From Sclerurus mexicanus (lineage: Eukaryota; Chordata; Aves; Passeriformes; Furnariidae), in the NCBI GenBank assembly GCA_013396755.1, contig VWZF01005763.1, positions 248,001 through 312,000 on the forward strand: a stretch of 64,000 nt of DNA, in the 5' to 3' direction. Each line of letters opens with the position of its first letter. Positions within the stretch are counted from its first letter, which is position 1. The notes below the pieces were generated by a model that was not told the origin of the DNA, did not search any database, and worked only from the letters and a program-made list of their open reading frames with translations. Positions 42,201 through 57,200 of this stretch are shown here, piece after piece. The position numbers and the translations under genes were made by a program.

Positions 42201-45200
42201 TCAGGGGCCAACAGAAGTCCAAGGAAAATGACCACTAACAACCGGTCTATAAATACGGAGTTATTTAACACAAAGTGTTCAGCAAAACTAACAGCTTTTA
42301 ATGGTAGTGTATACCAAGCTGAGCCTTAACATATTTATATGATGTCTAAAGTCTGTAATAAACTACAGATGCCAGAAAGGCCATGGTTATGCAGCCATGG
42401 ACAGATTGAGACTCCCTGTGAAGACAACATCATACCAACAGCTCCCAAGAGGTTTTTGTCTGCCTTTGCTCTTTCTCCGGGCAACAAGAAATAGGAACAT
42501 TACTGGTGCTCTTTCTGATGATAGTTTATGTAAATAAACTTAATTTTCTTTACTCACTGTTTTATTCACAGTAACTGGGAACCACAACGGATAAAATGGT
42601 TGCTGAACCTGGACAAAATATGCAACAATCTAGTCAGATGAAATTCACCTTGTGGACAGAAAAGAGTTACTATAAAAGTTCAAAGTTTCACTTTTTGCCT
42701 TTGAAAATGCATCCCTAGTATTATAAAGAACATAATAATAGAGAAACAAAGTAACCAATCCAATCCCCATGATTTAAGGTGGAACCAAACCTCAAGGTCA
42801 TACTTATTTTTTTTCCCCAAGATATTTATGCATATGAATATTTCGACATATAGGTAGTTCACTCCAGCACAGCTTTCCTATTTGGAAAGAAGCTTGTGAA
42901 GTCAGTATAAAAACATCCACACAGCTTTTTCCAGTATAATTTCTGCAGCACAATAAATCACTGAAGTGCATTTATTTAAGGCAGGAATTTAATCAAGGCC
43001 AGGATTAGTAAGACCAATGAAGTTACTCAACATCACCAATGGACAGAATAAGTCTGGCTACCCATTGCCCTTTTAGAAATGCTACTCATAGTTTATACAT
43101 GCATCAACATCCATGTATGTTAAAAGCAGTAAAATTCTAACATTTTGAGACAATCTGTTGCAAGACAGGCTGGAAGTCTTCAGCAAACCATCTGCTCTAG
43201 CAACCACTTACACACCACTGCAATCCTAGCAGCTCTCTTCAGACATAGGTAACTGCAAGTCTCCAGTCCCAAGGGAAAGTTATGGTGCAACACACATACA
43301 CACACACACACTTGGTAGAGCATAGCTTTGGCTCCTGCTGTTCCTGGCTCTTGTAAATCACTTATATTTGCAGGAAAATCACACAAGTCCTGGACATCAA
43401 GTGGATGGAAATACTATCCCTATCTCTGTTTGCCACTTTGGGAGCTCGACATGCACTCTCTGTGACAGTAAAGCTTGCTAGCGGGATTCCTGCCTCCTAA
43501 TCAGCCTCCAGACACATTCCCAACTCTTGATCATGCCAGCACAATTGCCCCTGGTTCATGCTGTGAAAAGCTCTAAAATGTCTAAATGTCTGGATTTATA
43601 TTAAAAACAAACAAACAAAAAAGTTTTCTTTTAGGCCAAAATATTTCACAAGCAAACCAAAAACCAAAGGTGTCACCAGAACCTTTAGTTCCTAAGCAAG
43701 CTTCAGCTACAGGATCAGTCTACACTTGGGTTTTGTTTGCAAAAATTGATTTTGAGAAGTTAAACAGAGGACCCAACATGTTTCCTTCCTGCATCATGCA
43801 CTCAATCTCATGTGCAATGCTGCATTTCCCAGACTGATTTTCCCTAAGCAAACTAGTATTTTTAGCTCTTAAAATGTCTCCTTCCAGATAGCATTTGCTG
43901 ACAGACTGCTTTGATCTTAATGCATATCAAAGGAGTCTAAATCACAAATTCCTAAATAAACTGCTTACATTTGACTGTGCTCTCTCTTTAAATTTTAATC
44001 GGGGTACAACAAAAAAGGAACAATGTTTCAGCCCCTAGCTTCTCAGTTGGTTAGGGTATTCCACATGCATCTCATGTCTCCTTTATCAGTCTATTGCAAG
44101 CTGCTGAACTCTAATATATATTTAATTCTTGGTGGTGCTTATTTCCATGTCTTTTGCAGTATTTTTGATTAACAGCCTACAGTGATTCCAGCAAATAAAG
44201 AGTATAAGATATGTTAAAGCACACTTTCAACCATGTGTGTTAAAACCCAAAGTGAGTTTCAAGATATTTGATACACAATAGGAAGCACTTTTCAGTTCAA
44301 GCCCTGTATCCTATAAATCAAATTTTTCAAGTACAGCTGCCATCTAAAAAGGCAAGTAAGTAGGCGAGTAAGGTTGAAAGAAAATTTCAGGATTCTGATA
44401 GTTGATATCATTAAATCCAATGTACTTCTAAGCTTTAAAGTATGCACGGACATTGTGAATGTTTTAGGATCTTTATGTAACTTCTGAATGTATTTGCAAC
44501 AACCTATCTGCTGAAGAAGTTCAAATGTTTTTTTCCAGTTATGCAATAAGAACATATACATGGAAGACACAGACAGGTGGCTTATGTAAGATTATTGATT
44601 GAAAAGAATGTGACTAGCGCATTCTCCTGGGCAATAAAAGTTTATGGATAAATCCTACAAACTTTAGGAACACACAAAGAAACAATATAATTGGTTTAGA
44701 GGAATAAGACTTTCTTTCATATAAACTACAGCTGTTATTCCCCACAGCTGAAAAACAATACTTCACTACTCCTCTACAAACAGGCCATTTAGGGACAGGC
44801 ATGCAAAACTTATTTCAGGTTAAAAATTGCACTTTAGGTAGGCAGCTCTTCCAAGCTGTAATAGGGCATCCCTAAATTCCAGTTCAGAAAGGCTTCGGAA
44901 CTGTGACCTCATTATTGTGTCAATATGCAGGACAGCAGGAAGCAGCAATGACAACACAAGATCCAAACCTCAGCGTGGTGTTCAACAGAGAAATAGACCT
45001 GAAAGACACAGTTACCGTAACAATTCTGGTCCAGGTAAAATGTGTTTAAGAATCCAGAGGTCTTAAAGTGGTTTTAACTCTTGTTTAGGGATTTAGAAAA
45101 AATAAACTGTAGAGCTCCATGTGACTTACAAAAAACAAAACAGATTTAGGTCCCTAAAGACTGAACTTGCTAATGTCAATAGTCATCACAATGAACAGGA

Positions 45201-48200
45201 ATATTGAGGTTTGTACTATTCTCCACTTTCTCTCTACAACCAAAAGAGCAAATGCACTTCAAACGTGAACACTGTTTACAGCAATTACTTAAATTCTACC
45301 AGAGCATGCATTAGCATTTTAAAAAGCATCTGTATGATGCAGTGACTGATGAAGTATTTTGGAAAAATGTTTTAAAGTGTTCTTCTTTGCTTTATCTGTA
45401 ATAGACTACAATTAATGCAACAGAAAATTACTTTAAAAAGCAACTATCAATTGGGATGAAATGTAGGTGATAAGTGGGCAGCATGAGAGATTGGAATAAA
45501 TGACAGGAGAAAAGACATGGTAATTTCTCATTATTTTTGACTTAACCAAATCACAAGAAACTCCAAGTATTTGTTAGCATCACTAAAAATCATGTGACAC
45601 AAAGGCATACTAGCCCACAATTTGTCAGAGAAATCTGCAAGAAATGAGAGGATTAATGACCCAGAACAAAGGTAAAAGCAGAGGTGCTTGAGGGATAGCA
45701 AGGAATCTTCTCAAGACACAGCCAGGCCTTGATTCCCTAAAGAGGAGGGCTCTGCATGAGTATTATTTTACAGAAGATACTATTTTACAAAACTGTCCAC
45801 TTTATCAATGTACATGGAATTAATTTTGTGTTCTCTTGTCATAGTCTTCAACACATTGAACCCTCTGCCTATCAAAATTTGGTAGTCAGCCACACACAGA
45901 AGCAAAGTGACTTTTGCATCAAACTAGCTACTTCATTTTAGGGATATAAATCGGTCATACCATGCAACAGAGGGAAATATAAAGAAGAAAAAAACATCCC
46001 CAAGTACACAGTTTTACAGAAAACATTATGGCAATCAGATTTCATGCAGCTATTGAAGAACAAATTACACATGGATACTGTTGGCCTTACAGCCTTAAGA
46101 TGGTAGGAAGTCCATATATTCAGGAATTGGCTTGGATGGGGTTACATCACTAACCTACAGAAGATATGACATCAGTTATAGTGCAGATGTTAACTGATCT
46201 CAGCACACAGACAACTTTTAGTCACCTACTATAGGGTCCCTGAATCTTTTCAGCAAGATGTATTCAAGTCTGCACAGATAACTGTAGGGAGAAATGCTTT
46301 ATTTCCCCCACATGCTATAGGCCCTCCCCACAAAACTCAACAATAACTTGAGACTATTGCAGAGAACAGTCCAGCCACAGGTGCAACATTTACCAGACTG
46401 CTCAGGCATTCAATTTTCTCAGCCTTTTTGGCACCTTGAAAATGAATGTACACTGAAAGATGTGACAGCCTACAAGAAATTTAGGAGGCTGTACAACGCT
46501 GTCCTGAAACTGTGCTGTTAAACTGTCATAATCTGTATTAGCTGTGAGCCTATCCATACTGCTATACAGCCCAAGGTGAGAAAAATAAGAAATCATTATA
46601 TTTTTCTTTAGCTGTCTACTGACTTTCATTTGAAAAAATACCTAACAACGCTTCTCTATTTAAGTTTGACTTACATTACTGAGTTTTCATGTGCAGGCAT
46701 AAGGCTGTTGATCAGCTTAAAGAAAAAAAGGAAACTTGGAAAAACAGTCTTGCATTGTCAGCTTTGCAAGTGATGGTCAACCTGCAGCCCAGCAAGCCAG
46801 TCGTATCCTGGGCTGCATCAAGAGAAGTGTGGCCAGCAGGTTGAGGGAGGTGATTCTGCCCCTCTGCTCTCATGAGACCCCACCTGGCATGTGGGTGAGA
46901 ACAAAGTTCAGCATAGCACCTCTCTTTGTTGGCTTCTCTATCACATCAAAAGTTAAGAGACATATATGAATGCACATAGTTACCAAGACTCTTCAGTGCA
47001 ACATGCATGGAGACTTAACTACCAACCAAATCCAACAGTTTCTTATTCATTTAAACTGCATAGCTATAAACAAAGCTTTGAACTTAGTGCTTATCAGACA
47101 AGAAAGTACTTCTCATCTGGAACCTGCCATTTAAATAGCAATACTCACTCTGCTGAAACTGCAGGAGGGATGACCAGTATGAGTTTAAGTTGTGCTTCAT
47201 GCAGAGCTTCAGAAAGGTGAATGAGCAAGTGAATCAACTCCCTGAAATACGAATATATTGTTAGAGGAAAAGGCAGGAAAACTGGTGTAATATATTGCCA
47301 AGAGCAAGTAACAGTAGAAATACTCGAAAAGATGCAGCTGGCAAGAAAGCCAAACACCATTTGTTGTGAATGACCACAGCAGGAAAAAAAACCAATTAGG
47401 AAGACTGATCAGAGATCTACCCTCTTTAAAGGTAAGAACACTGAACTGCTTGAGACTGAAACTGGTGATCACGTTGGGGCTAAAATTTTTCCTAGTTTTA
47501 TTTTAATCTAACTATGCATTGTTAGCATGCAAAACAAATAAGCATATCTTAAAAGAGCAAGTCACCTCTTGAGGTCACATTCAGTAAAAAGAATTAGAAC
47601 AATAGAAGAACCAAACACTGTTCTGAAGAAGCAGCTGTTGAAGAGATTCAAGTTGTTCCTACACATGATGCTTGAGAATTTGTAAAGATGCATTCACAGC
47701 AAAACATGCAATCTTCAAGGGATATTTCTAAGGCCTGTGTTTAGAAACATTTCTTCTGCTGTTTTTTTCTGTATAAATAATCCTTTTGTTTCTCAATACA
47801 TTACTGTATATCTACAAAATGCATGTTTGATGATGTCATATCTGGAAGTATCACCTTCCATATGCATCATTTAAATAAAGACTTTTACAAAAACTAATTT
47901 TCATATGTATATTCTACACACTTCAATAGGAAAATAAACTTAAAAATTCTTAGGCAACTGTTTCTAGCACTCCTGATTTGAAGAGTGATATTAATAAAAA
48001 GTCTTTCAGAGACAGACTGCAGAAACAAACAAAAAGGGTTACTGTTATGCAAAAGGAGTCCAGTGTTACCTTGCATTTGCACTACAAATATGGCCCTTCT
48101 GAGTGCCTTTCTTAATAATTTGATTTTTTAGAACAAAGTCAGTTTTCTTATTTACTCACTGGCTGGCGGGATCCACAAACACAGTCAGGTAGATGATATT

Positions 48201-51200
48201 GCTACAGAACTCTAGATCTGTTTAGAACTATGCTTAAACCTGAACGGACGAGAAAACAACTTCTCGACCCATTCCAGGAGGCTAAAAGCAATTAAGTATG
48301 AAAGGCAGAATACACAAAAGCCATCATCCAAGCTGTTTGCTTCACTTAAAATGAATTAGACCTGAACTCTCATGAACATCTTGGTATTGTCATGCCTTTC
48401 AAGGCAGTATCATCCTAGAGATATTCTTCTGAAATCATTGCTCTACCAATATAATTATCCATCACAGTAATTATGTTTGACTTACACAATGTAGATACTA
48501 TCCAAAGATAACCAAGTACTTTCATTTTCCCTGAAATGATTTGATGCCTGATGAAAACTTCCCAAGGCCTACAAAAGCCATTATTCTCAAAATCCTGGCA
48601 AACAAACAAAGCAAGTTTTATCCCTTTCTCAATATCAGCAGTATTTTGTGCCTACAATTTGAGAGCTGGCTGTGCTGAACAGCCCTTAACAATGAATTGC
48701 CACACTGCCACCTATATTTCTCTTCCAGGGGAAGACATGAGATTAGAGGAATCAGCTTTCGGTCTGTCTGCAAAATGTGTTTCTATCATTCTTGCTCTGG
48801 AAAAGTAACAGCTTTCCCTCCTGTTACTTTATCACATGCATTTCACATTAAGAGTGTCACTAATTCAGACAAAACAATTACAGCATAAAAGAATCCTTTT
48901 CCATAGGAACACATTAAGAAATTACAACACTAAACTAAACAGATATTTATTGACACCAACATATGCATCACATCTCCCACATGACACAATGGTATCAAAA
49001 ACTATCAGTAGTAAAACCACCCAAGCAAGCTTTCCCACTGATTTGAGTCTCACGACTTAGTGACCTTTTAAATTAATTATGCCCAAACTACAGTATGAGT
49101 GTAACCTTTATTAGATGTCAGAGATGGTATATATAAGATAAATTTGACCAAAAGAATCAAATTCCTCTGGCATTGGAACTATTCTACAGTGTTCATCAGC
49201 AGGGATCTCTCTTCTCTGCCTGGCTGCCTTTGTTAGCTGTAGGAACTCTGAAAACTCTATACCATGCAAAATACTTGTTGACTTTAAATTTAGCTATTTA
49301 GAAGATGAGGGCACAAAAGGAAGGGCAGAATAGGACAAAGAAACCTAGCATAGGAACAGAACAAGATAATATATTTTTCTCTTCCTTTTAGAAATAAGGC
49401 TAATACCCTCACTCCTATTCTACATCTTCACATATCTGACTCAGTTCCTAAAATTTTGCATTCCAGATAGCAATGCTTTGAAGCATAAGAGGAAAAGCAG
49501 TTGGGATTATTTTGAACCAAATGCAAAGAAAAAAAAAATCAAAGGAATATTAATTTCAAAGTTTCAGCTTTCCTCAGGAATGTCAGACATGGGTGGTTAG
49601 CCAGCAGGGGCAAAAACTGATCCACAAAGGCAGTGACATACCCACAAAAACAGTGACCACACAAAAGCAGTCACATTTTGAAACTAGAAAGACATATAGT
49701 GTAGAATTATAATCTGCAACTGTAAACACAGGACAGAGATATATGGCCTGATAAAGGGGCAGGAGTGCAGTTTGGACTGTTGGTGCACTCAGAACTCTAG
49801 GACTGACTACATCTAAACAGCCACTTCCTCTCCTTCCACCACTAAATTCAAGCAGTATCAATCTGGCTAAAAGATAATTATCTTCAACTTGAGGAGGTCA
49901 AGAAGAAAAGGGGTAGATGGACAATTGCAGTTTTTTGCTCAAGAAATCCAGATTAATACCTACTCACGAATCTGTCAAGCCAGGTCTCTGGGCCCTGAAA
50001 GCTTTTTAGCAAATCAGACAGGATTAATGGTTAAAGACTTAATTTAGGCTCACTTCCATGTGTCGGCCAAGATAGATTACGAAAATCAAACGTGCAATCT
50101 TGCCCTCTTCCCCAAAGAGCAATAGCAGAATGTTCATTTATTGTACTATAAATTAAAACTTCACGGTGTCCCAACAGTGCTTTCCAGTGGTTTAAACACA
50201 ACATTCTCCAGTGTTACCATTGGTAATTTTGAAAGAAAATCTACTGACATTTTAAACGTTATAATGAGGTACAGGAAAGTAGGAATAGGATCAATCTTTC
50301 TAAAAAACCTTCATTAAATATTTACCAGAGACTTCACCATAGTCAAGTTTAACTTCAACGCATCTACTAAAATATTGGCAGCGTTAAGATTCTATCTTTA
50401 GCTAATTAAGGGCTACTTCATTCCTACTATTTCAGGCCTTCTCTTGTCCCTACCATTTGGTAGGTCAATTTTCCAGGTGTGCATGATTTCAAAGTATCTT
50501 GTCCCCTAGCAAGTATGCAGATCTCCAAATTTTCATCAGCCAAAGCCTGTGGGAAGGTTATTTTTACAGAAATCACTTTTTCCAGCTTTACTGTTCTATT
50601 GTGTTTTGGACATCTTGTAGTACAGTTTGCTTCAGTGCACAAGAATGGGCTGTAGATGCATCTGAAAAGCCTTGCAGAAGACACATAAGGCTATTACAGC
50701 CTTCCCTTTAGTTGCATGGCCCTTCAGAACCCCACAACTTTCCAACTTCAGTCACTTTTTTGCACAAGTTGGTAGTAGTACTCCCTAAAATTTATGCTCT
50801 GTCAAGAAAATTGGACAAAATAAAGCTGTCTACTTGAAGAAGAAATTGCCCTTTTCTGCCATTTCACTGCCTACTTAATACCAAGAAACTGGAGTGAATT
50901 ATGGCAAATCTTTGATTAATAGATTAACTTTTCAGGGACTAACATGAAGGATACAATTGCCAGAAGAGCTTTTCCCTTCTATACTCCTACCAACATTAAT
51001 AAGATGTCTGAAGGTCATCTTCTGCATGATACCGAGTACCTGCAGCATGTGGTGACACAAAAAAAATCACATTTTTCAGATTGATTCTGTGTGATGGCAG
51101 TACCATCTGTCAACTAATGCTGGACTGATCAGAATATTTTGTGCACTTTTATGTAGGCTGAGAGATTCTGATGGATACATTTATGTATTTTTCACAACAT

Positions 51201-54200
51201 ACCCAGATCTGGAGGAAAACAAACACCTGGTAAACACACAATTGAGATTAGCAAGCGAGACATGGTCCTGTTTAGCTCTTAACTAGATAAGCAGGAGAGT
51301 CTGTGCTTGCTCAGGTCTCTCAATATTTCTGCCATGTACATTTCTAAACTTACAGACCATAGGATGAATAACTTGGACTATTTTATTGCAAAGTCAGAAA
51401 GTTTTAGGAAAAAAAAAGACATTTATTTAAGAAGCAGATTTAAACTATAAGAAGCAGCAAAACACATTAGAATTGAGGTATCTGCACAGGATATCTTGGC
51501 TCATTTAGATTTTTATTAGGAGACTGATTTCCTATATGTTAGGGTAAAAAGTGAGTAGCTGAATACTTTTTCACTGTGCAATGATTGCTAGCATGACAGG
51601 ATACAGCATCAGTTCGATGCAGTCCTTCATCTCACATTAAATTTGATGTCCCTGTAATTTGTATATTAATTCTATTCCCAGAAATCACAGTGAAGAAGTA
51701 GGTACCTGTGCTACAGAGGGTACTTCAAACTATCTGTATTAGATGCCTGGTCAGTATAAAGCCTGCAAAACAGGTTCACACATATATTAAGACAATTCAG
51801 ATTCTTCAGATAGAACAGGTGGCATTTCTGAATCTAAGAACCTAAATAGAAGACGGCTTTAGTCTGCTTAGCACTACAGAATAATTCTAAGACCAAACCA
51901 GAATGACTGGAAAATGTTTTGTTCTTGAAAAAAACAAACCAGACTAGGTTAGTTCTGCTTAAGAAGACATAAACCAGAAGATTCATAGTGAGACAGAAAC
52001 AACAGAATTGTATGTCTTAGTGGATGACAGCAACATAGCTTCTCAGCAATATTTCACCTCATCTGTAATGCCAGCTAGAATAAACATGAAACTGAATGCC
52101 CATTTTAGATAATTCCTTGGGCCTTGAAAGAAGAATTTTCACTCATTTCTAAAGCTGAAGTACCCAAAAAAGGAAAGGTTTTCTAGAAACCTGTAAAGGG
52201 TTGAGAGAAAAGTGTCTAAATTTAGCTCATTTTAAAAATGCTCAGTGATCACAGGTTCTTAAAGAGGCTGGTCGCAGGATTTATGTGTTACAGAAGAGCT
52301 AACACTGGTACCTTTTTACATGAAGATACAGAATTTGACTGTCACAAAGTCGTTAGGCAATTCAGTGTTTCAAGCCCCAACATCAAGACAAAAGGGAGAT
52401 CATATGTTATGAAGATGTCCATCCTATATTCAAGTTCAGCTACTGAAAAAGGTATCTCATGGGGAGACTTGTTCAGTTGAGGTCTACCAAGAAGAGAGCT
52501 TCAGCTGCAATTAATCCAGCTTTCTGATATATGAAGTAGTATTTAAATCATAACCCAATTTATTAGTGAGTTAGGTCACTAATTTGCAGGTTTTCAGTTT
52601 CTGTTGCAGACTCACCTGCTTTGAGGTATGCTCTGCTAAAACGTCTCACTGTACATTGTCTTTAGAGAGTGGATACTGATTTTGTAGCTGAAACACCTTA
52701 TCAGGCACAAAAGTTCAATGAGCAAATCCCCCTTTCTAGTAATTTTAAAGATATAGATAGAGATAAAGAAACTTGTGCTATATTAAGTGTTCCTACACCA
52801 CTAGGGCAATGCATTGGACAGGATCACAGATCTTTTCCATAACACTGTTGAAAACATGATAGGAATAATTTCCATAGCTTTTCTCTCAACACAGATCTAT
52901 GAGATACACAGAAACATCAAGTGCCATTTTATTAATTTAATAGCTAGGTGTCCACTTACTTTAGATTTTGAAAAATTAAAACTATCGTGATTCTCTATGA
53001 AATATTTTTCCTTAAATCCACACCACGGCTCTAACATTTCATAAGGGAAGTTGGCAGCTGCAGCATATTCCCATATATTTTATGTACCTGTGTTGAGTTT
53101 CAATAACCTGTTGCTAACTGCATATGTGAGACTATTCCTTGTATTTCAGGAAAAAAAAATCCGATTTTTTCTTTAATTTTTAAACTAAAACATGTTCACT
53201 TTAAATAGTATGAATAAACTGTGTTAGATAGGCAGGCCTCCTTACTTTGTCAGACAGCTCTGAAAGTAACTTGAAGGCAAACTATCTGTTTCTAGGAGCA
53301 TCGCTATGATCTTTTCTCCCTTTACCTAGAAATAGGTTAAGTTACTTTCAGATGTTTGACCATGAAGGATCTGAATCAGCACTGTACCTAACAGTTAAGA
53401 CAGATGCTTTATTTGGAGCATACAAAAACATTGTTCTATGAACACTTCACATCTCTGAAGGATTAGGGTTCATCTCTGTGCTGACACCTACCTGTCAACT
53501 AATCCCGAGCCTTCCAAGCTTAGGAAAGTGCCTTACTGCTGATGTTTGTCACTTTTGAGAGACAAACTGCAGGATGACCGGGTATGAATTACGTTACAAT
53601 ACTGCCACTCTGTGGGCTAAAGGGGGCATTGCGCTGCTCCAACTCAACAGTGACAAGGGAAGAAAGAGACCATCCATGCTTACCCATTCATCAGAAATAA
53701 CTGCTCTGCTACTCAAAACAAAATTAACAGATCCCAAAGTAACAGCATTCAACGTGCCATAAAAATACAAGCTTGCCAATGTGCTAAATTCACTTAATTC
53801 TGTCCCTTAAGTTCTGTTCAAAGCAGCTTCAAACAATATCGACAGGCAAAATGCCTGGGGCACTGCATAGCCAAGCCAGCCAGCTTTAAAGCAAGTGATA
53901 GGCAAACAGACAATCTCAAAATTAAGGCACTGGTCCCATAATTTAGAAGCATCATGAGACAAACTTTCCATGCAATTATGTGATTTCTCCTAATTTCACA
54001 AAACAGCTGGTACTGCACACATGAGCCCAGCTTCAGCTTTCTGTCACACTGGCCTTACTCAGAATGCCTCTGTCTGAGGAGGCAAGCCCAACCCAAAGCA
54101 TTGTGCAACTTAAACACTCTAACTATTTCTAGGAAAGTGTCAAAAAAGTGAGGAAAACCCCACAGATGAGTTTACAATGTAGCACTTAAATCAAAACTGG

Positions 54201-57200
54201 TCTTGAAATTGAGGAAAATTTGCAGTTCCTAACTTCTGTTTCTATTTATGCTTTTGTGCCAAACAATCTTACCCATTTAAAGTTAGGATAATTCTAAAGT
54301 GTGGAACACAGGTGGCCACATATGATCAGACATTATTGACTCAGAGCAAAGAATGCAGTTACCATTTTACTGTAGGAGAATAACTCTCTCCTTCTCCAAA
54401 GTTATGGAAAATACATCCCAATCCTTTCTATCAATAACAGACAGACAGCGAACATTGTAAGAGGTGCTTCATCTAAATAACACTCAGGTACTGAAGGCTA
54501 AAGCAACTAAACAGCAGTACCTCCTCTAGTACAAGAAGATTTTATCATATAAGATGGGACAAAATCCACTGTTTTAAATCAGCATCACTCCTGACAGAGA
54601 GTAACATTTTTACCATGCCACAAATAAACTCACGCTGGAGCTAATAGAAAAATATGATTTGCTTATGTGTGTCATTTGCAATACAGCACTTCCATGCCTT
54701 AAGTGTGCTTAAAATGATCTTCAGTGAGTCTTAGAATTAGTTACAGAGTTTGTCTTACTTCTGGGTTGAATTAACTAACAGGAAAAGCATAAATTTCAGT
54801 GAAATACACTAAGCACAGCAGATACTCTCACTACACCCAGCTTCTGGCTGGCAGTTACTAACGGCTTAAGTCACCTTCTTGGTTGTCTTATTAAGACACT
54901 GCAGTAGGTTCAGAGCTCAGTATAGAGTTCAACTCTTAGGAACAACCTGGCAAATTACCTATTTATGAGCAAGAGCATCCAGCTTAAGGATTACTCATTC
55001 CAGTGCAACTGGCGGAGCCCTAACAAAGCTACGAGGATTCTGCAGTTTCAATTTTTTCTTCCCAAGTGTTAATTTTATAAGGAAAAGGTAGTACTGTAAA
55101 TAGCACACTCAGTTTGAGAAGTAACTATTTTATGCCATCAGTCAGCAACATTTGCCCTAAACAGAATAACAAAGTAACCACTTCTGAAAGGAGAAAGTTT
55201 CCATAATGCAGTCTGCATTCTGTGCCTCCGTCTTTAAGCTGCTTTCCCCCAGACATTTTAAGCAACAGAACTTTGGTAAAAATACTGTGCTTTAGGGAAA
55301 TGCATACCTGAATTTCCTCAGAAACTACACAAAACTTTCAGATTGCTGCACTGAATCATTCATTTCACCACATATTCTGCCTTTTCCTCATGAAGCAGAA
55401 GTAAGTAGCTTGTCTTACCTTGACTCTGTCTAAGTTGTCTGAACAGCTAAGGGGCTTTTGCTCAAGAGAAACACATTATAATATGTCACAAAGTAGTTTA
55501 ATATACATAAGCGCTCTAGTTTGAGAAGCTACAATAAATACAGGTTCACTGAAACTTCATAGCAGAGTTACCAAAAGAGTAACTACACCAAAGTTTAAAA
55601 TATACTGGAAGCCAGTTACTCTGTAGATTCACTTCAGGTTGGGGATTTTGTCTTGAGTATCAGTATGTCTAAAAAGTCTCTATATAAGGGTTTGGAAGGT
55701 TTCCTATCAACTCAGATTTGGTGGCCTTGAAAGCATCACACACTTCCAAACTCCACCCAGTAACCCAATACAATGTTATGATAAAGGCCAGAGGCAACAT
55801 ATGTGTGTGCAACTGAGGTACCCTCTTCACCCTTGTACAACAGTAACATCGTGCAGAACTCAAATATGAAAGCCTAATGTGCCCTGCTAAGTCCGCTATG
55901 AAGATTATGTAAACTTTGAGTTCATGTAGAGTGGAATAAATACTTCTATTTCATTCTAAGACAAGCAGAACAATCTTTAATTGTTCTAGAAAGAAGTGTA
56001 TTTATTCATAAAGATAAATTCAATTCAACATGGACAAATTAAAAAGATGCTTTGAAAGATTTTTAGGAATTGCATCCTAGAAACTTATACTCACATTTGC
56101 TTTTGATTTCCCAGCTGACTCCAAACTTCAACTACAAAACCATCAAAATTTTCATTCTAAAGAAAGGGAATTGACAATAATATACAGTTAATGACCATGC
56201 TTACTCATGATTCTATCAGATATGATAATACAGTATCAAAGCACAGAGTTACTGTAGTTTTTCTTGTGTAGTTTTTCTTTTCACTATTAACAGAGTGAAC
56301 ATGTTTTGTATTCTTATAGGAGCTTCAACTTTAATGCAACATTTCATGAAGTCCAAGAGAAGCATAAATTCTTTAACAAACACACAAAAGTTGAAAACCT
56401 CTATTAGTTATGGAGGAGTTCTACTCTTACAGAATAAACCAATACTGGATTGGGAAAATTCAAACATTAATGAAAGATGGTTGTCAAGGAGATCATTTGA
56501 AACACATTTATTTGCATATTGGGGGAAAAAAAATCTCATCAGCTTTTGAATCTAAAGATGTGAATGCTAATTTGGCATACACATGATTCCAAATATTTCC
56601 CACAATCAACCTCACTTGTGATAGTTTATGCTAAGCATGATTAAGGATACTATTGTACTTGAGTTGACCTCCTTAAGATGTCAACCGTTATTGAGAACCT
56701 AAAATTGATGTATTGCTTAGAAATTTTAAGAAACTACTCTTAAGTTGTTTAAGAAACTTTTTTTAAGAAAGATGCTCTACATCCATCTTCTTCTAGAGCA
56801 CAGTAAGATTACTTTACATCACGTAGCAATTGAGAAATCTTATTTGGACAATAATTAGGTAGGCTATCATAAATCAACCACTAAAACTGAATGTCTTTTG
56901 GGTGCAACTTGTCTAGTCCTACACATGCATATCTCTAAAGCCATTAAATAAGGGGCTGCTCAGAAAACCTTAGCAAACAGTAACTATTCCTTAAAGGAAT
57001 TCTTCTTCTCCTCTCCCCACCCTCTTAATATTTTGAGGAAACTGGTTTACCAGACCTGAGCAAAACTGTGCAGTAACAGATATCCAGTGACTTATTCTTG
57101 GTATTAAAAGTGGCTCCTTAGCCACTGAGCCTGAATGTACGCCTGTACAGAAAACAGCATTCATTGCACCCATGATCTTTTTCCTGCCTATCGGAAAATT

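Larger units (their letters stand above)
28657..47148 (-). other. CHID1 intron 7 (18.5 kb)
   Basis: This is the longest complete intron in the window. It contains a CR1 scrap (46.8 kb), a CA repeat (43.3 kb), an internally deleted CR1 (39.6-41.95 kb), a CpG-rich island (36.03-36.6 kb), a perfect inverted repeat (32.7/34.4 kb) and an A-run (30.5 kb), each listed separately. The rest shows nothing I can assign. Confidence 0.75.
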
